Position numbers and translations under genes: made by a program
Assembly: GCF_000702505.1 (NCBI RefSeq)
Contig: NZ_JNIM01000001.1
Coordinates: 620,001-684,000, forward strand
Origin: Thermogemmatispora carboxidivorans
GTDB lineage: Bacteria > Chloroflexota > Ktedonobacteria > Ktedonobacterales > Ktedonobacteraceae
DNA length: 64,000 nucleotides
Reading direction: 5' to 3'
The notes under the pieces: model-generated
Database searches by the model: none
The model's input: the letters and a program-made list of their open reading frames with translations, nothing else
What the model was told of the DNA's origin: nothing
Shown here: piece after piece, positions 52,774 through 62,535 of the stretch
Position numbering within the stretch: the stretch's first letter is position 1
Layout of the letters: each line of letters opens with the position of its first letter

Positions 52774-52902
52774 GCTAGCTGACAACAAGCCAGTCTCTGG
52801 CTCAGACTGGCCAGAGCTGTCGGACCTACCATGAGCGTGAGGGACGCTGCTCGCTCGAACAATCGAGCATCGTAGCGGCCCTCGCTCGTCTCTAAGTCAG
52901 GA

Positions 52903-53811
52903 TTAGCTGCTCGCCTCGACGGTAAAGGTGGCCACCTGGGCAAGTTGGGCATCGCTGCAGTCGGAGGTCGTGCACCAGTAAATCTCGACCGCTCCCTGGC
53001 CAGCCAGATTGTAGTAGCCGGCGAAATAACCGGCGTCGTAGTCAGGTTTCACTTGCAAGATTTTGTTATCGAAGGCGTGGACATTATCCAGGTACCACTT
53101 GGCTATCATGTAGCCACTGCTACCGCTCTTTATTTCAAAAGTGGCATAGATAGTCTGATGAGTCTTAAAGGTCGAAGACAGATGAGTTGGCGTCACATCT
53201 TTCACCTGATCGGCCATCTGCACCTTAGTGACAATGGCACTGGCCGAGGTAGCGATGGGTGAGCCAGAGGGTGAGGGGCCCTGCTGATTAGAAGAGGCTG
53301 GGCTGGTTGGAGCCTCAGTCGCTGTAGGCGTCAGCTGGCTATTGGCGGTGGCCTCCTCTGCTACAGTTGTAGCGGCGATAGCGGTAGCAGTCGCATTGAT
53401 GTCGCTCACCACGCTATTGGAAGCATTACGCGCTAGGATGAAAAGACCGCCGCAGCAGGCAGCGACGATAACCAGCAAAACAACGCCGGTGATGAGCAGC
53501 ACCTTGCCAACGTTGCTCTTACGCGGAGGGGTAGGGGGCGGACCATAGGGGCCTGGGCTGCCAGGTGCGTATGGTCCGGCTGGCGAAGGGCTATAGGGAT
53601 CAGTAGGCACATTCGGCGTACCGTAGGGGTACCCTCCCTGGGGGCCGTAGTTAGTAGCCGGTGGAGGGGGAGGGGTCTCCTGCTGGGGAGTGGCTGCCAC
53701 CGTGGGGTCGTAAGGGGTCTGGCCGGCAAGGTTATAAGGTGTAGGATTGCCGCAGACCGGACACGAGGCCGCTCCTGTAGGGAGCGCTGCCCCGCAACGA
53801 TTGCATTGCAT
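52903..53811 (-). CDS. Zinc-ribbon/TM protein with novel extracellular domain (paralogue 1)
   Basis: A 302-residue protein: N-terminal zinc ribbon (MQCNRCG...CPVCG), a Pro/Gly/Tyr-rich linker (to about residue 95), one TM helix (KVLLITGVVLLVIVAACCGGLFIL), a Thr/Ala/Pro stalk, then a ~100-residue C-terminal domain. The C-terminal domain contains STFKTHQTIYATFEI, WYLDN, and paired Cys in YWCTTSDCSD. It should sit outside the membrane with the zinc ribbon inside. The C-terminal domain is shared with the neighbour at 54.2 kb; I know no name for it. Start at the ATG at 53811 behind AGGAGG. The 53.81-54.22 kb gap upstream has no gene. Confidence 0.72.
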   Translation of the reverse strand: MQCNRCGAALPTGAASCPVCGNPTPYNLAGQTPYDPTVAATPQQETPPPPPATNYGPQGGYPYGTPNVPTDPYSPSPAGPYAPGSPGPYGPPPTPPRKSNVGKVLLITGVVLLVIVAACCGGLFILARNASNSVVSDINATATAIAATTVAEEATANSQLTPTATEAPTSPASSNQQGPSPSGSPIATSASAIVTKVQMADQVKDVTPTHLSSTFKTHQTIYATFEIKSGSSGYMIAKWYLDNVHAFDNKILQVKPDYDAGYFAGYYNLAGQGAVEIYWCTTSDCSDAQLAQVATFTVEASS

Positions 53812-54222
53812 TGAGAAAAACCTCCTCACTTAAGTAGGCAGCAGACGATGGATGTTCGGCAGAGCCAATGCTGTGGTCCAGGAACCTCTGAACTGAGATA
53901 AGATACTGAGAAAGCCTGTCTGGGCCTCTGCCTGCTTTTACCATCCTTCTTCGACGCAGCCTGTTCCTTTCTCTGCCAGCTCCCTTGCTACTGACCCTGT
54001 GGATTGCTGCTTGCTCCTCGGCCTGACTGCCTGCTCTCATAGTCTAACACGCATCATCAAGGCTGCCAGGTGGCAGCTCCGAGCCATCTCTAGAGAAAAC
54101 GCTGGCAAGGGGATCATTTTGCAGTAGATTTACTCCTTGCCGAGCCGGAGCGGAAGCGGGTCGGGAACTGGCCGCTGCTAGACCAGCCTGGCTGGGGTGA
54201 AGCTGCCGGGCGCAGCAATCCA

Positions 54223-55263
54223 TCACCCTGTCACGACGGTAAAGGTGACATGCTGAGCCAGGACGCGGTCCGTACATTGGGTGGTGCTGGCCCAGTAGAG
54301 ATCAACGCTTCCTGTTCCGGGTTGGCCGTAGATAGCGTAGGAGTAGCCAGTTTGGCTGTAGGGCCTGACAGGAAAAGCAAAGTTAGTCACACTATTGCCA
54401 TTAAGATACCAGTAAACGCAGACGGCTCCGGCCTGGCCATGCGGATGGAGAGCAAACGTGACATAGATAGCTTGATTCGTCTTAAACGTTGTCATCACCT
54501 GAGTGGGCTGGCCGGTCTGTGTATTAACGGCGCTGGCCAGCTGAGGCTGATCAATATAAGACTGCCCGGGAAGCGCGGTCGCTGAAGGGGAGGCAGTAGC
54601 GCTGGCCAGCGGCGTAGCTGATCCTTTAATGCTGGCCGTGGCGGTCACGGCATTCTGCAAGCTGGCGCTACTCCCGTTGGGGTTAACCAGCATATTGGTG
54701 GCCATGAACCAGACAAAGAGCAAGATAATGGCTGCCGTTACCAGACAGGCGGCTGAAGCAAAGAAACCCAGGCGAACGTGGCCGGGACGATGAGCAGGAG
54801 CAGTGAAGGCTGCACGAGCAGTGGCTGGTGTAGCAGGCGAGAACTCCTGCGGGGGCGCAGCCTGCTGAAGCGGTGCCCCGGCAAGCCAGAGCGGCTGTTG
54901 TGACTGGGGCGGCTGTTGTATCAGCTGTGGCTGGAAGACAGTGGTTGGGCTAGAGGGATCAACGTCGTTCCTGTCTCCCCCTCCTGGTGGTAGGGGAGTT
55001 GGCTGAGGTGCCGGCCCAGACTGAGGCCAGCTCGGGAAAGGCATTTGCTCAACGGAGGCAGAAGCCGCCCCCACGCTGCCAGGTTGAATCTGGGGCATCG
55101 GGGTCGGGACGGCTCCCCATTGATATTCAAACGGCGCTGCCCTATCAGGGGCCAGAGACGATGGCGATGGGGGGACCTGGCCCAGGACGGAGCCACAGCG
55201 GGGGCAGCGGCTATCTGTCCAGCCTGGCGAGAGCGGCAGGCCGCAGTGTGAGCACCTTCTCAT
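54223..55263 (-). CDS. Zinc-ribbon/TM protein with novel extracellular domain (paralogue 2)
   Basis: A 346-residue protein of the same architecture as its neighbour: zinc ribbon (CSHCG...CPRCG, residues 4-24), a long Pro/Gln/Ser linker to about residue 160, a TM helix (ACLVTAAIILLFVWFMA), a Thr/Ala/Ser stalk, and a C-terminal domain with TTFKTNQAIYVTFAL, WYLNGN and YWASTTQCTD. One of the paired Cys of paralogue 1 is replaced by Ala. Start at the ATG at 55263 after GGGAG. The pair probably arose by tandem duplication and diverged. The function is unknown; surface-sensing or adhesion roles are guesses. Confidence 0.72.
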   Translation of the reverse strand: MRRCSHCGLPLSPGWTDSRCPRCGSVLGQVPPSPSSLAPDRAAPFEYQWGAVPTPMPQIQPGSVGAASASVEQMPFPSWPQSGPAPQPTPLPPGGGDRNDVDPSSPTTVFQPQLIQQPPQSQQPLWLAGAPLQQAAPPQEFSPATPATARAAFTAPAHRPGHVRLGFFASAACLVTAAIILLFVWFMATNMLVNPNGSSASLQNAVTATASIKGSATPLASATASPSATALPGQSYIDQPQLASAVNTQTGQPTQVMTTFKTNQAIYVTFALHPHGQAGAVCVYWYLNGNSVTNFAFPVRPYSQTGYSYAIYGQPGTGSVDLYWASTTQCTDRVLAQHVTFTVVTG

Positions 55264-55656
55264 CGGTCGTTTCTCCCATACATGCTTACGAGTGATCTCA
55301 GCGTTATTTCCCGTTACTTTTTTAGTAACGGTCAAAGGATGAACCAGCGGGCGGCTCTTCCCCTGAAAAGGCTATCACACAGAGGCCGCGGTCAGGCCCG
55401 CTGGCGGGAAAAGCCTGGAGAAGGCCAGACAGCTATATACTGGCCGCTATCTATGATATAATGTGGTTCAAGTTCGTAGCGGTCGCTGCTGAAGTACCAC
55501 GGGCAGAGGATAGCACATCTCTCTGAAGCAGAAAGGTCGGATAAGACATCTGGCCTGGTTGACCTGAGAATATCTGGTCCTCTCCCGCAGAGGAAAGGGC
55601 GCATCTTCCATCCGTGGCTTGCAAGAGAGGCAGTGACCAGAACAGGGTGACAGGAC

Positions 55657-57792
55657 GTGTCGCAACAGTGTGAAGTGGAGCAGGTGCTAGGCCAACACCT
55701 CTCACGGTTACAAATATGCTTACAACGTGCATCCGGTGCAGGCTCTGGCCCCGAGGAAGGGAGCGATGCCTGGCTGTTCTTGCAGGCGCTGATAGGCGAC
55801 GATGAAGCCGGGCTGCGAAGTCGCTTTGAACGTTCGGGGCGCTGGCTGGCGGAGCAGGGGGGGAGATTGGACGCCCGCCTGGAGGCTATGAAGGCTTATA
55901 TCGATGCCCTCAGCGAGGAGCTGCAGGCCATTTTTGCTGACCAGCCCCAGTTACTGGCGGCAGCACTTGCGCGCCTTTACCGGCTGCAGTCGACCTGCTC
56001 GCTGGCGCTGACTCAAGGTTATCAGGAGGCGATGAGTCAGATCGCAGATCAACAGCGGCGCTTGCTGGAACGTCATAGCCGGCATCTCCTGGCTCTGCAG
56101 CGCATCAATGGCATCAACAACTCCAGCATGGATCTTGACCAGACGCTGGAAATGACGGCCCACCTTGTGGCAGAGGAGCTGCAAGTCGAGCTGTGCGCGG
56201 TCTTCTTTTACGATGAGCTGCAGCGCTTGTTGACCCTGCGGGCGACAAATGGTCCACGACCGCTTGGAGGCATGCATTTCACCCTGCGCCTGGGTGAGGG
56301 ATACAGCGGCTGGGTGGCAGATAAAGGCCATCCCCTGTTGGTTCGCGACGTGATGAGCGACCCGAACTTTGCGGCTGAGGCCACCACCTACGATACGGAG
56401 TATCACGGCTTGATGGCGCTCCCGATTATCTTCTTCGGCTCAGTCGAGCGCCTGATCGGCGTCATCAGCGTGCAGTCGGAGGAGCCGCGCGACTTCACGC
56501 CTGATGAGATCAACTTTCTAGAGGTAGTGGCGGGGATCATCGCCATCAATGTTGAAAATGGACGCCTCTACGAGCAAACCGATGAGCAGCTGCGGCGCAA
56601 GGTCCACGAGCTGGCAACCATTCACCGCGTCACCACTGTCATTGCACGCACCTTAAACCTTGACGAAGTGCTGCAGATGATCACGACTCAGGCGGTGCAT
56701 CTCAGCGGAGCCGAGCGCTCTTGTATCTTTGAACTGGATGCAGAGACGCAGACACTGCACATTCTGGCCCACTATGGCTTTGGCGGCAGCCAGATCCAGC
56801 AGGCACGCGTCAAAGTAGGCGAGTGCTGCGCGGGGCGTGCCGTCCAGACGGGGCGCCCAATCATGCTCGTCGACTGTTTCCAGCAAGATGAGAAATGTTT
56901 CCTGCGTGCTGATCCTTTCATTTCGTCAGAGATCCATTCAGTGCTTTGTGTTCCGCTAGAGGTAAAAAGGAAAGTTTTGGGGTGTATTTGCATCTATAGT
57001 AGTCATAGACACTTGTTGAGTCCTGAGCAAATGCAGCTGGTGGTGACCTTTGCGAATGAGGCGGCCATTGCCATTGAGAATGCGCGCCTCTACGAGGAGA
57101 CGCGGCGGGGTCTGGAGCTGAAGTCGATGCTACTGCGCGAGTTGCATCACCGGGTCAAGAATAACCTGGCCACGGTGGCCGGCATTCTCTCGTTGCAGCG
57201 CCGGCGGACGCGCTCGCCCGAGGTTGGTAATACTCTGGCGGAGAGCGTCAATCGGGTCCAGGGGTTGGCGGCCACCCATGATCTATTGGCGCATGAGGAT
57301 CTGAGTGAGGCGCGAGTTGATGATATTGCGCGCAAGATCGTTGGCGTTGCCAGTGCGAATCTTAGTCCACCGGAGGCTCATATCACCTTTAAAGTTGAGC
57401 CATGTCCGATCGTGATTCCCTCGCGGGCGGTTACGATTCTGGCCCTGGTGCTCAATGAGATGGTCTCCAATGCCATCAAGCATGGCATGGCTGAGCTGAG
57501 TGAAGGAACGGTCTTGGTGCGAGGACGTGAGGAGGAGGGCCTGGTGGTGGTGGAGGTCATTGATACGGGAAGGGGGCCGAAGAAGCCCTTAGAGGAGGAT
57601 GAGAGCGGTGAGGGGCTGGGCCTCTCACTGATTCGCAACTTGCTTGCTGATCTGCGTGGGAGCTTCAGTCTACGGCGTGTGACCGAGCTAGAGCCGCCGG
57701 CTAGCACGCCTGGCCTCAAGCCAATCTGTGGGGGCTATACGGTGGCGGAGGTGCGCTTCCCCCTGACACGCACGCATGCACTTGCCTCGTAA
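55657..57792 (+). CDS. Sensor histidine kinase (GAF-GAF-HisKA_2-HATPase)
   Basis: A 711-residue soluble kinase. Residues 1-140 are helical and resemble RsbR-type N-terminal domains (weak). GAF domains follow at about 150-305 and 318-480. A HisKA_2 dimerisation helix has the phosphoacceptor in ELHHRVKNNLATV (His497 or His498). Then comes an HATPase domain with the N-box NEMVSNAIKHG and G-box GEGLGLSLI. GAF2 contains CCAGRAV and four extra Cys (DCFQQDEKCF, LCVPL, GCICI), possibly redox or metal sensing. GTG start at 55657 after GGTGACAGGA. The single-domain regulator begins 145 bases downstream. Confidence 0.9.
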   Translation: MSQQCEVEQVLGQHLSRLQICLQRASGAGSGPEEGSDAWLFLQALIGDDEAGLRSRFERSGRWLAEQGGRLDARLEAMKAYIDALSEELQAIFADQPQLLAAALARLYRLQSTCSLALTQGYQEAMSQIADQQRRLLERHSRHLLALQRINGINNSSMDLDQTLEMTAHLVAEELQVELCAVFFYDELQRLLTLRATNGPRPLGGMHFTLRLGEGYSGWVADKGHPLLVRDVMSDPNFAAEATTYDTEYHGLMALPIIFFGSVERLIGVISVQSEEPRDFTPDEINFLEVVAGIIAINVENGRLYEQTDEQLRRKVHELATIHRVTTVIARTLNLDEVLQMITTQAVHLSGAERSCIFELDAETQTLHILAHYGFGGSQIQQARVKVGECCAGRAVQTGRPIMLVDCFQQDEKCFLRADPFISSEIHSVLCVPLEVKRKVLGCICIYSSHRHLLSPEQMQLVVTFANEAAIAIENARLYEETRRGLELKSMLLRELHHRVKNNLATVAGILSLQRRRTRSPEVGNTLAESVNRVQGLAATHDLLAHEDLSEARVDDIARKIVGVASANLSPPEAHITFKVEPCPIVIPSRAVTILALVLNEMVSNAIKHGMAELSEGTVLVRGREEEGLVVVEVIDTGRGPKKPLEEDESGEGLGLSLIRNLLADLRGSFSLRRVTELEPPASTPGLKPICGGYTVAEVRFPLTRTHALAS

Positions 57793-57937
57793 GCTGCCTG
57801 AGTCGTGTTGTGCAGGTGAGCTGGCCAGTGTATTGCCCAGGCCAGGCTGGGGTGGAGCCTTTCCATGCAAGAATCCTGGTCGTGGCCCCATGTGGGGTCT
57901 TTTCTGGCTGCTACCGCGGTTGGGAGAAGGTGATGAC

Positions 57938-58435
57938 ATGTCTGCTCAAGAGCGCAAGCCGAAAATTCTCGTTGTTGAGGATGACGAAGCTATTCTCAAT
58001 GTCCTCAGTCTTTTTCTATCATATGCTCACTTTGAGGTGCGTGGGGCGCGTAGTGGAAAAGAAGCGATGGAGCTCGTGCCCAGCTTTGGCCCTCAGCTCA
58101 TTGTTCTCGATCTGAACATGCGGCCTATCTCAGGCTGGGAGGTCCTGCATTGGTTGCGTGCCAGCAAGCTGAGTCCACCTATTCGCGTGCTGGTCTTAAC
58201 GGCCTCGACGCGCCTGAGCGAGCAGGTCCGTGGTCTGGAGGGGGCAGTTGACTATTTGACCAAGCCGACGCAGCCGAGCGTTCTGGTTGAGCGCATTCGC
58301 AGTATCCTGGCCATGAGCGACGAAGCGCTGCTTTCGCTGCTCCAGAAGCGGCTGCAGGAGCAGCGTCGCGTTCTGGAGCAGCTCGTTCAGGCTGGCAAAG
58401 ATGAAAAGATGAATGTGTCTATCAAGACCTATTAA
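57938..58435 (+). CDS. Single-domain response regulator
   Basis: A 165-residue receiver protein: acidic pair in VVEDDE, phosphoacceptor Asp58 (IVLDLNM), switch Thr in VLTAS, Lys in YLTKPT. No output domain; the last ~45 residues are a helical, Gln/Arg-rich coiled coil. It probably partners the histidine kinase upstream, as a phosphorelay shuttle or protein-interaction output. Start at the ATG at 57938 after GAAGGTGA; an in-frame ATG at 57776 would overlap the kinase end and add unrelated residues. It is tail-to-tail with the Ser/Thr kinase at 58437, the stop codons one base apart. Confidence 0.9.
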   Translation: MSAQERKPKILVVEDDEAILNVLSLFLSYAHFEVRGARSGKEAMELVPSFGPQLIVLDLNMRPISGWEVLHWLRASKLSPPIRVLVLTASTRLSEQVRGLEGAVDYLTKPTQPSVLVERIRSILAMSDEALLSLLQKRLQEQRRVLEQLVQAGKDEKMNVSIKTY

Positions 58436-58436
58436 A

Positions 58437-59591
58437 TTAAACGGGGACTGTGGAAAGAGCGTGTCCACAGGCAGTACAGAAGCGAGTGCTGGCCAGGTGG
58501 ATGCGCCCGCAGCCGGGGCACTGGTTGATTGGGCAGCCGCAGCGGGTACAGTAGCGCATGTGGGGTTTATTAAGGTGCTGGCAGTTTGGGCAGAGGTAGC
58601 CAGTGGCATAGGGTTGGGCTGCTCCGGGCGCAGGGGGCCTGGCTGGTGAAGCGGCTGGGGCTGCCTGCGCAGGCTGAGGAGCTGAGGAGACAAAGCGCTC
58701 CCTTTGATAGGCTGGTTGATAGGCTGGCAGCCGACCGGTAGCGTGGATAGCCAGATCGAGAGCATCGGCCAGCTCGCTGGCTCGTTGGTAGCGCTGGGCA
58801 GGGTCCTTCATCAGGGCTGTCAAGATCACCCGCTCCACCGGAGGGGGCAGGGTCGGATTAAAGCGGCTTGGTGGTGGTGGTGGCTCGTAGAGGTGGCTGT
58901 GAGCCAGGGCCGGGTAATTGTCGCCAAGGAAAGGCGTGCGACCGGTCACGGCCTCATAGAGCATCACACCCAAAGCATAGATATCGGCCCGTCCATCGAC
59001 CTGCCCGCCCATGCATTGCTCTGGAGACATGTATTCAGGGGTGCCGACGCCGGCGCCCGGGCGTGTCAGCTGCTCATGGCTGCTTGCCAGGACCTTAGCG
59101 ATGCCGAAGTCCGAGAGGATAGGGCGGCCCGAGCGATCCATCAACACGTTGACCGGTTTCACATCGCGGTGAATGATCCCCTGGTCGTGGGCATAGCTGA
59201 GGGCATCGGCAATCTGACGGAAGATAGGCACTGTCTCTGCCAGATCCATCGTCTTCCTCTGGGCACGGAGCTGGTCGAGCCGTTGCTTCAGTGTGCCCCC
59301 ATCGACCAACTGCATAACGATATAGAGCAGCCCGTTATATTCGCTGGCGTCATGGACCGTCACGATATTGGGATGAGAGAGGCGAGCGACCAGGCGGGCT
59401 TCGAGATTAAAGCGCTCGACGAAGCTGCGGTCTGAAGCGTACCAGGGCGGGAGCACCTTAATAGCGACCTCGCGATCCAGATTTTCCTGGCGGGCGCGAT
59501 AGACGCGGGCCATGCCGCCCTGGCCCAGCGGGGCCAGAATCCGATAATTTCCGAGTGTTGCTCCGATCAGCTCATCGCGTTGTGGCTGCAC
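58437..59591 (-). CDS. Ser/Thr protein kinase with C-terminal zinc ribbons
   Basis: A 384-residue Hanks-type kinase. It has the glycine loop LGQGGMARV (22-30), catalytic Lys45 (VAIKVL), the catalytic loop HRDVKPVNVL (141-150, Asp143), DFG (161-163), and the activation-loop end GTPEYMSPEQ. The C-terminal tail (~330-380) carries three CxxC pairs (CPNC, CTRC, CPGC, CTAC) forming zinc ribbons. There is no TM segment or PASTA repeat, so it is cytosolic. GTG start at 59591 behind GGGGTGA. It lies downstream of an FHA protein and a kinase-FHA gene on the same strand. The 59592-59857 spacer has no recognisable feature. Confidence 0.93.
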   Translation of the reverse strand: MQPQRDELIGATLGNYRILAPLGQGGMARVYRARQENLDREVAIKVLPPWYASDRSFVERFNLEARLVARLSHPNIVTVHDASEYNGLLYIVMQLVDGGTLKQRLDQLRAQRKTMDLAETVPIFRQIADALSYAHDQGIIHRDVKPVNVLMDRSGRPILSDFGIAKVLASSHEQLTRPGAGVGTPEYMSPEQCMGGQVDGRADIYALGVMLYEAVTGRTPFLGDNYPALAHSHLYEPPPPPSRFNPTLPPPVERVILTALMKDPAQRYQRASELADALDLAIHATGRLPAYQPAYQRERFVSSAPQPAQAAPAASPARPPAPGAAQPYATGYLCPNCQHLNKPHMRYCTRCGCPINQCPGCGRIHLASTRFCTACGHALSTVPV

Positions 59592-59857
59592 AACTCACCC
59601 CATTGAAGGGGGCACCCTGGTGGAGGCTGCCGGGCCGAGAGGCCAGCAACCAGCCGCGGCATCCAAAGTGATGCGACGCGGCGGGTGCCCGACCGATGTG
59701 ACACACGTTCCGGGCCTGCCTGACTTGGCGAGAGGGAGGCAAACCCGGGGCCGAAGAACCGAACCAACAAGCCAAACCCAAGAAAGGATGCTGTGGCCAG
59801 ACCGCACGAAGCCAGCCAGGCCGGGTGACAGTACGTTGAGCCACCACAGATCTGTCA

Positions 59858-61213
59858 TCAACGTTTGGCGAAGACAAGCACGGTTTGCCCAAGCTGAATC
59901 TTATCCCCCTCCTGGAGCGGATAGGGTTGGTACTTAGTGATCATCTGGCCATTCAGCCGGGTTCCGTTGGCGCTCCCCTCATCTTTCAGGGCATAATTGC
60001 CATTGCCCATATTGATGATCGAAGCATGCAAACGAGAGACAGCCAGATCCTCCAGGAAGATATCGCTTTCGCGGCTGCGCCCGATACTGAGCGAATCCTT
60101 GCGGATCTCGTAGACGCGACCGGCCTCCTTTCCTTCTTCGACGCGCAAGATCCCGATCCGACTCTGCGGTCCTGTTGTGCGCAGCATCGTCTTATCGGCC
60201 TCGGAGAAGGCGGAAGGAGCAAGCTCCTGGGGCTGACCGAACTGGCCGGGCTGGCCAGCGGGGCCGGTGGGAGCGAAGCCGGGCAGAGAGACTGGCTGCT
60301 GAGCCTGCTGAGGCTGCTGCCAGGGGTTGCCGGCGGGCGAAGGAGGTACAGGTGTCGCGGGGACCTGCCCCATCAAGCCGGCGCCCTGTGGAGGCTGGAG
60401 TCCCTGGCCCCAGGGCTGGGAGGGAGTAGCGCCCTGAGCCTGAGCCTGGGCCCAGGGATCGGCGGAAGCAGGCTGTCCTGTTTGTTGCCCGCTTTGACCC
60501 CAGGCAGGCACCCCTGTTGGGGCAGAAGGTGGCTGCTGCGGCTGCTGTGACAGGCTCCAGGGCGCAGTGTTGCCACTCTGTGGGGCTGCCTGGCCCCACG
60601 GGTTCTGAGCAGCTGCCGGCGACTGGCTCTCCCAAGGCGAAACGGGGCTGCCAGCCGGCGCACTATCCCAGCTCGCACCCGAGCCCGAGGGAGAAGCTGC
60701 TCCCTGGGCCTGTCCTGGGGGCATGCCCCACGGAGGGCTTTGCGGTTGCGCTTGAGCACCCCAGGGAGATAGCTGCTGACCTGGCTGCTGGGCCTGGGGC
60801 TGTGGCGCGGACCAGGGAGCCGGCTGGGGCTGTACTCCTGCGGCTCCTGGGCTACCACTCCAGCCGCCAGGCTGCTGAGCTTGAGCTGGATTTTGGGCGC
60901 TCCAGGGCGAGAAAGGAGGCTGCTGCTGGGGCTGGGCCGCCATGCCTGGGCCGGGGCTGCCCCATGCGCCGGGCTGCTGTGCTTGGGCAGACTGGCCCCA
61001 GAACTGGTCGGGGACGTTCCCCATCGCTTGCTGGCCCCACCCTCCGGGAGCGGCCTGGCGCTGCCATTCTGGTGCCTGAGCCTGCGCGGCGCTCGTCTCC
61101 TCATCCCGCTTCTTGCCGCTGCTGCGTATCAGCAAGATGGCCCCCACGATCAGGATGATAACGACGACCGCTGCAATGACGAGGATGAGCGGACTCGATA
61201 GTAGATTATGCAT
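59858..61213 (-). CDS. Membrane-anchored FHA protein with Gln/Pro/Gly/Trp-rich linker
   Basis: A 451-residue protein. One N-terminal TM helix (residues 6-29) is followed by a basic stop (KKR). Residues ~45-335 are a long disordered linker built of Gln, Pro, Gly, Ala and regularly spaced Trp (SPWGAQ/NPWGQA/QPWGQG units). The C-terminal FHA domain (350-451) shows LSIGRSRESDI, SRLHASI and SANGTRLNG, which form the phosphothreonine pocket. It should hold a phospho-reader at the inner membrane face, plausibly recruiting substrates of the two neighbouring kinases. The Trp-bearing linker has condensate-like composition. Confidence 0.88.
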   Translation of the reverse strand: MHNLLSSPLILVIAAVVVIILIVGAILLIRSSGKKRDEETSAAQAQAPEWQRQAAPGGWGQQAMGNVPDQFWGQSAQAQQPGAWGSPGPGMAAQPQQQPPFSPWSAQNPAQAQQPGGWSGSPGAAGVQPQPAPWSAPQPQAQQPGQQLSPWGAQAQPQSPPWGMPPGQAQGAASPSGSGASWDSAPAGSPVSPWESQSPAAAQNPWGQAAPQSGNTAPWSLSQQPQQPPSAPTGVPAWGQSGQQTGQPASADPWAQAQAQGATPSQPWGQGLQPPQGAGLMGQVPATPVPPSPAGNPWQQPQQAQQPVSLPGFAPTGPAGQPGQFGQPQELAPSAFSEADKTMLRTTGPQSRIGILRVEEGKEAGRVYEIRKDSLSIGRSRESDIFLEDLAVSRLHASIINMGNGNYALKDEGSANGTRLNGQMITKYQPYPLQEGDKIQLGQTVLVFAKR

Positions 61214-61320
61214 ACTGGTTCACCCCTCCGAGTTGTAGGAGCTGCCTGGCCGATCCACATATCCTCGCGGAGAAAGCGACCGCGTGGGCCGTCCCTACAA
61301 CTGCAAAATAGCGTAATAGC

Positions 61321-62535
61321 TCAGCGCAGTTCAAAGCGAACCTCGACGCTGCCGAAGCGAAGAATATCTCCATCCTTAAGTACATGCTCCTCATGCGGTG
61401 CAAGAACCACTCCATTTAAGCGGGTTTTATTCAGGGCGTTCAAGTCCTCAACGGTAAAAGTACCATGCTGATTGCGGATATAGGCATGCCGTCTGCCAAC
61501 TGTCTTATCCATGAGATTAATCTCGGGGTAAATTCCGAGAATTGGATCGTGGCGACCGACGACCATTTGCTCACCGGTAAGGGGAAAGACCTGGCCCGTA
61601 GCGATGACGACCAGGCGGGCCTGTTTTTGAGGAGGCATGCGGGGAGGAGCGGAGCGCTCTCCCTCGGAGGGCTCGGCATGCTCATCAGCGCCTACCTCGT
61701 GAACACGCTGCAGCAGCTGCTCCAAGGCGGCCAGGAACTCCTGGGGAGTCTGATAGCGCTCTGCGGGCGCCTTGGCCATCGCCTTCTGGAAAAACTGGTC
61801 CATCTCCGGCGGCAGCCCTGGCCGCTGCCGGCAGATCGAGGGCACTTTCTCATTCATGTGCTTGATGACAATATCGACCGCTGTCTCACCCTCAAACGGC
61901 GGATGGCCGGTCAGCATTTCAAACAGGACGGTGGCGACCGAATAGAGATCCGAGCGGGTGTCTGCCGAGCGCCCGCTCTCGGCCTGCTCGGGCGCAATAT
62001 AGTAAGGAGTGCCCATGAACATGTTTGACCGGGTCAGGGTAACCGTCTCACTGCTGCGTGCTAGCCCAAAGTCGGTGATTTTGACGACATCCTTCGTGTT
62101 GATGAGAATGTTCTGCGGCTTGATGTCGCGATGGACCACTCCATGCCGGTAGGCAACGTCCAGACCCTCGGCAATCTGATGCGCGTAGTTGAGCGCGCGT
62201 GAGGGTTTCAGCGGCCCATAGGTAATTGTATGGTACTTGAGATTCTGCCCATCGATGTAATCCATCACGATAAAGTGCATGTTGTGGTCTTCCCCATAGT
62301 CAATGATGCGCACAATATGGGGATCGCTCAGGTGCAACAGGATGCGGGCCTCACGCTGAAAACGGGCCAGCAGCTCGCTGTCCCCCGCCAGCTCGACGTG
62401 CAACACCTTGATGGCATAAATATGGTTGTTCTCGAGGTCACGAGCAACATAGACGGTGGCAAAGTTGCCCCGCCCTCTTTCGTCAATCAGTTTGTAGCGA
62501 CCCTTGATGACACGCCCGATCATGTCACCGTCCAT
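61321..62535 (-). CDS. Ser/Thr protein kinase with C-terminal FHA domain
   Basis: A 404-residue Hanks-type kinase: glycine loop ERGRGNFATV, Lys43 (AIKVL), HRDIKPQNIL (135-144, Asp137), DFG (155-157), GTPYYIAPEQ. The tail at about 310-404 is an FHA domain (MVVGRHD, GRRHAYI, NKTRLNG). A kinase and a phosphothreonine reader in one chain suggests auto-regulation or chain phosphorylation. There is no TM helix. Start at the ATG at 62535 behind TAGGAG. The FHA part is closely related to the truncated gene at the right end (63791-64000), so this family has several members here. Confidence 0.93.
   Translation of the reverse strand: MDGDMIGRVIKGRYKLIDERGRGNFATVYVARDLENNHIYAIKVLHVELAGDSELLARFQREARILLHLSDPHIVRIIDYGEDHNMHFIVMDYIDGQNLKYHTITYGPLKPSRALNYAHQIAEGLDVAYRHGVVHRDIKPQNILINTKDVVKITDFGLARSSETVTLTRSNMFMGTPYYIAPEQAESGRSADTRSDLYSVATVLFEMLTGHPPFEGETAVDIVIKHMNEKVPSICRQRPGLPPEMDQFFQKAMAKAPAERYQTPQEFLAALEQLLQRVHEVGADEHAEPSEGERSAPPRMPPQKQARLVVIATGQVFPLTGEQMVVGRHDPILGIYPEINLMDKTVGRRHAYIRNQHGTFTVEDLNALNKTRLNGVVLAPHEEHVLKDGDILRFGSVEVRFELR

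Noticed and set aside
59592..59857. Possible structured RNA (SRP, RNase P, tmRNA) in the kinase-FHA spacer
   Set aside because: None of the conserved sequence elements of these RNAs is present.
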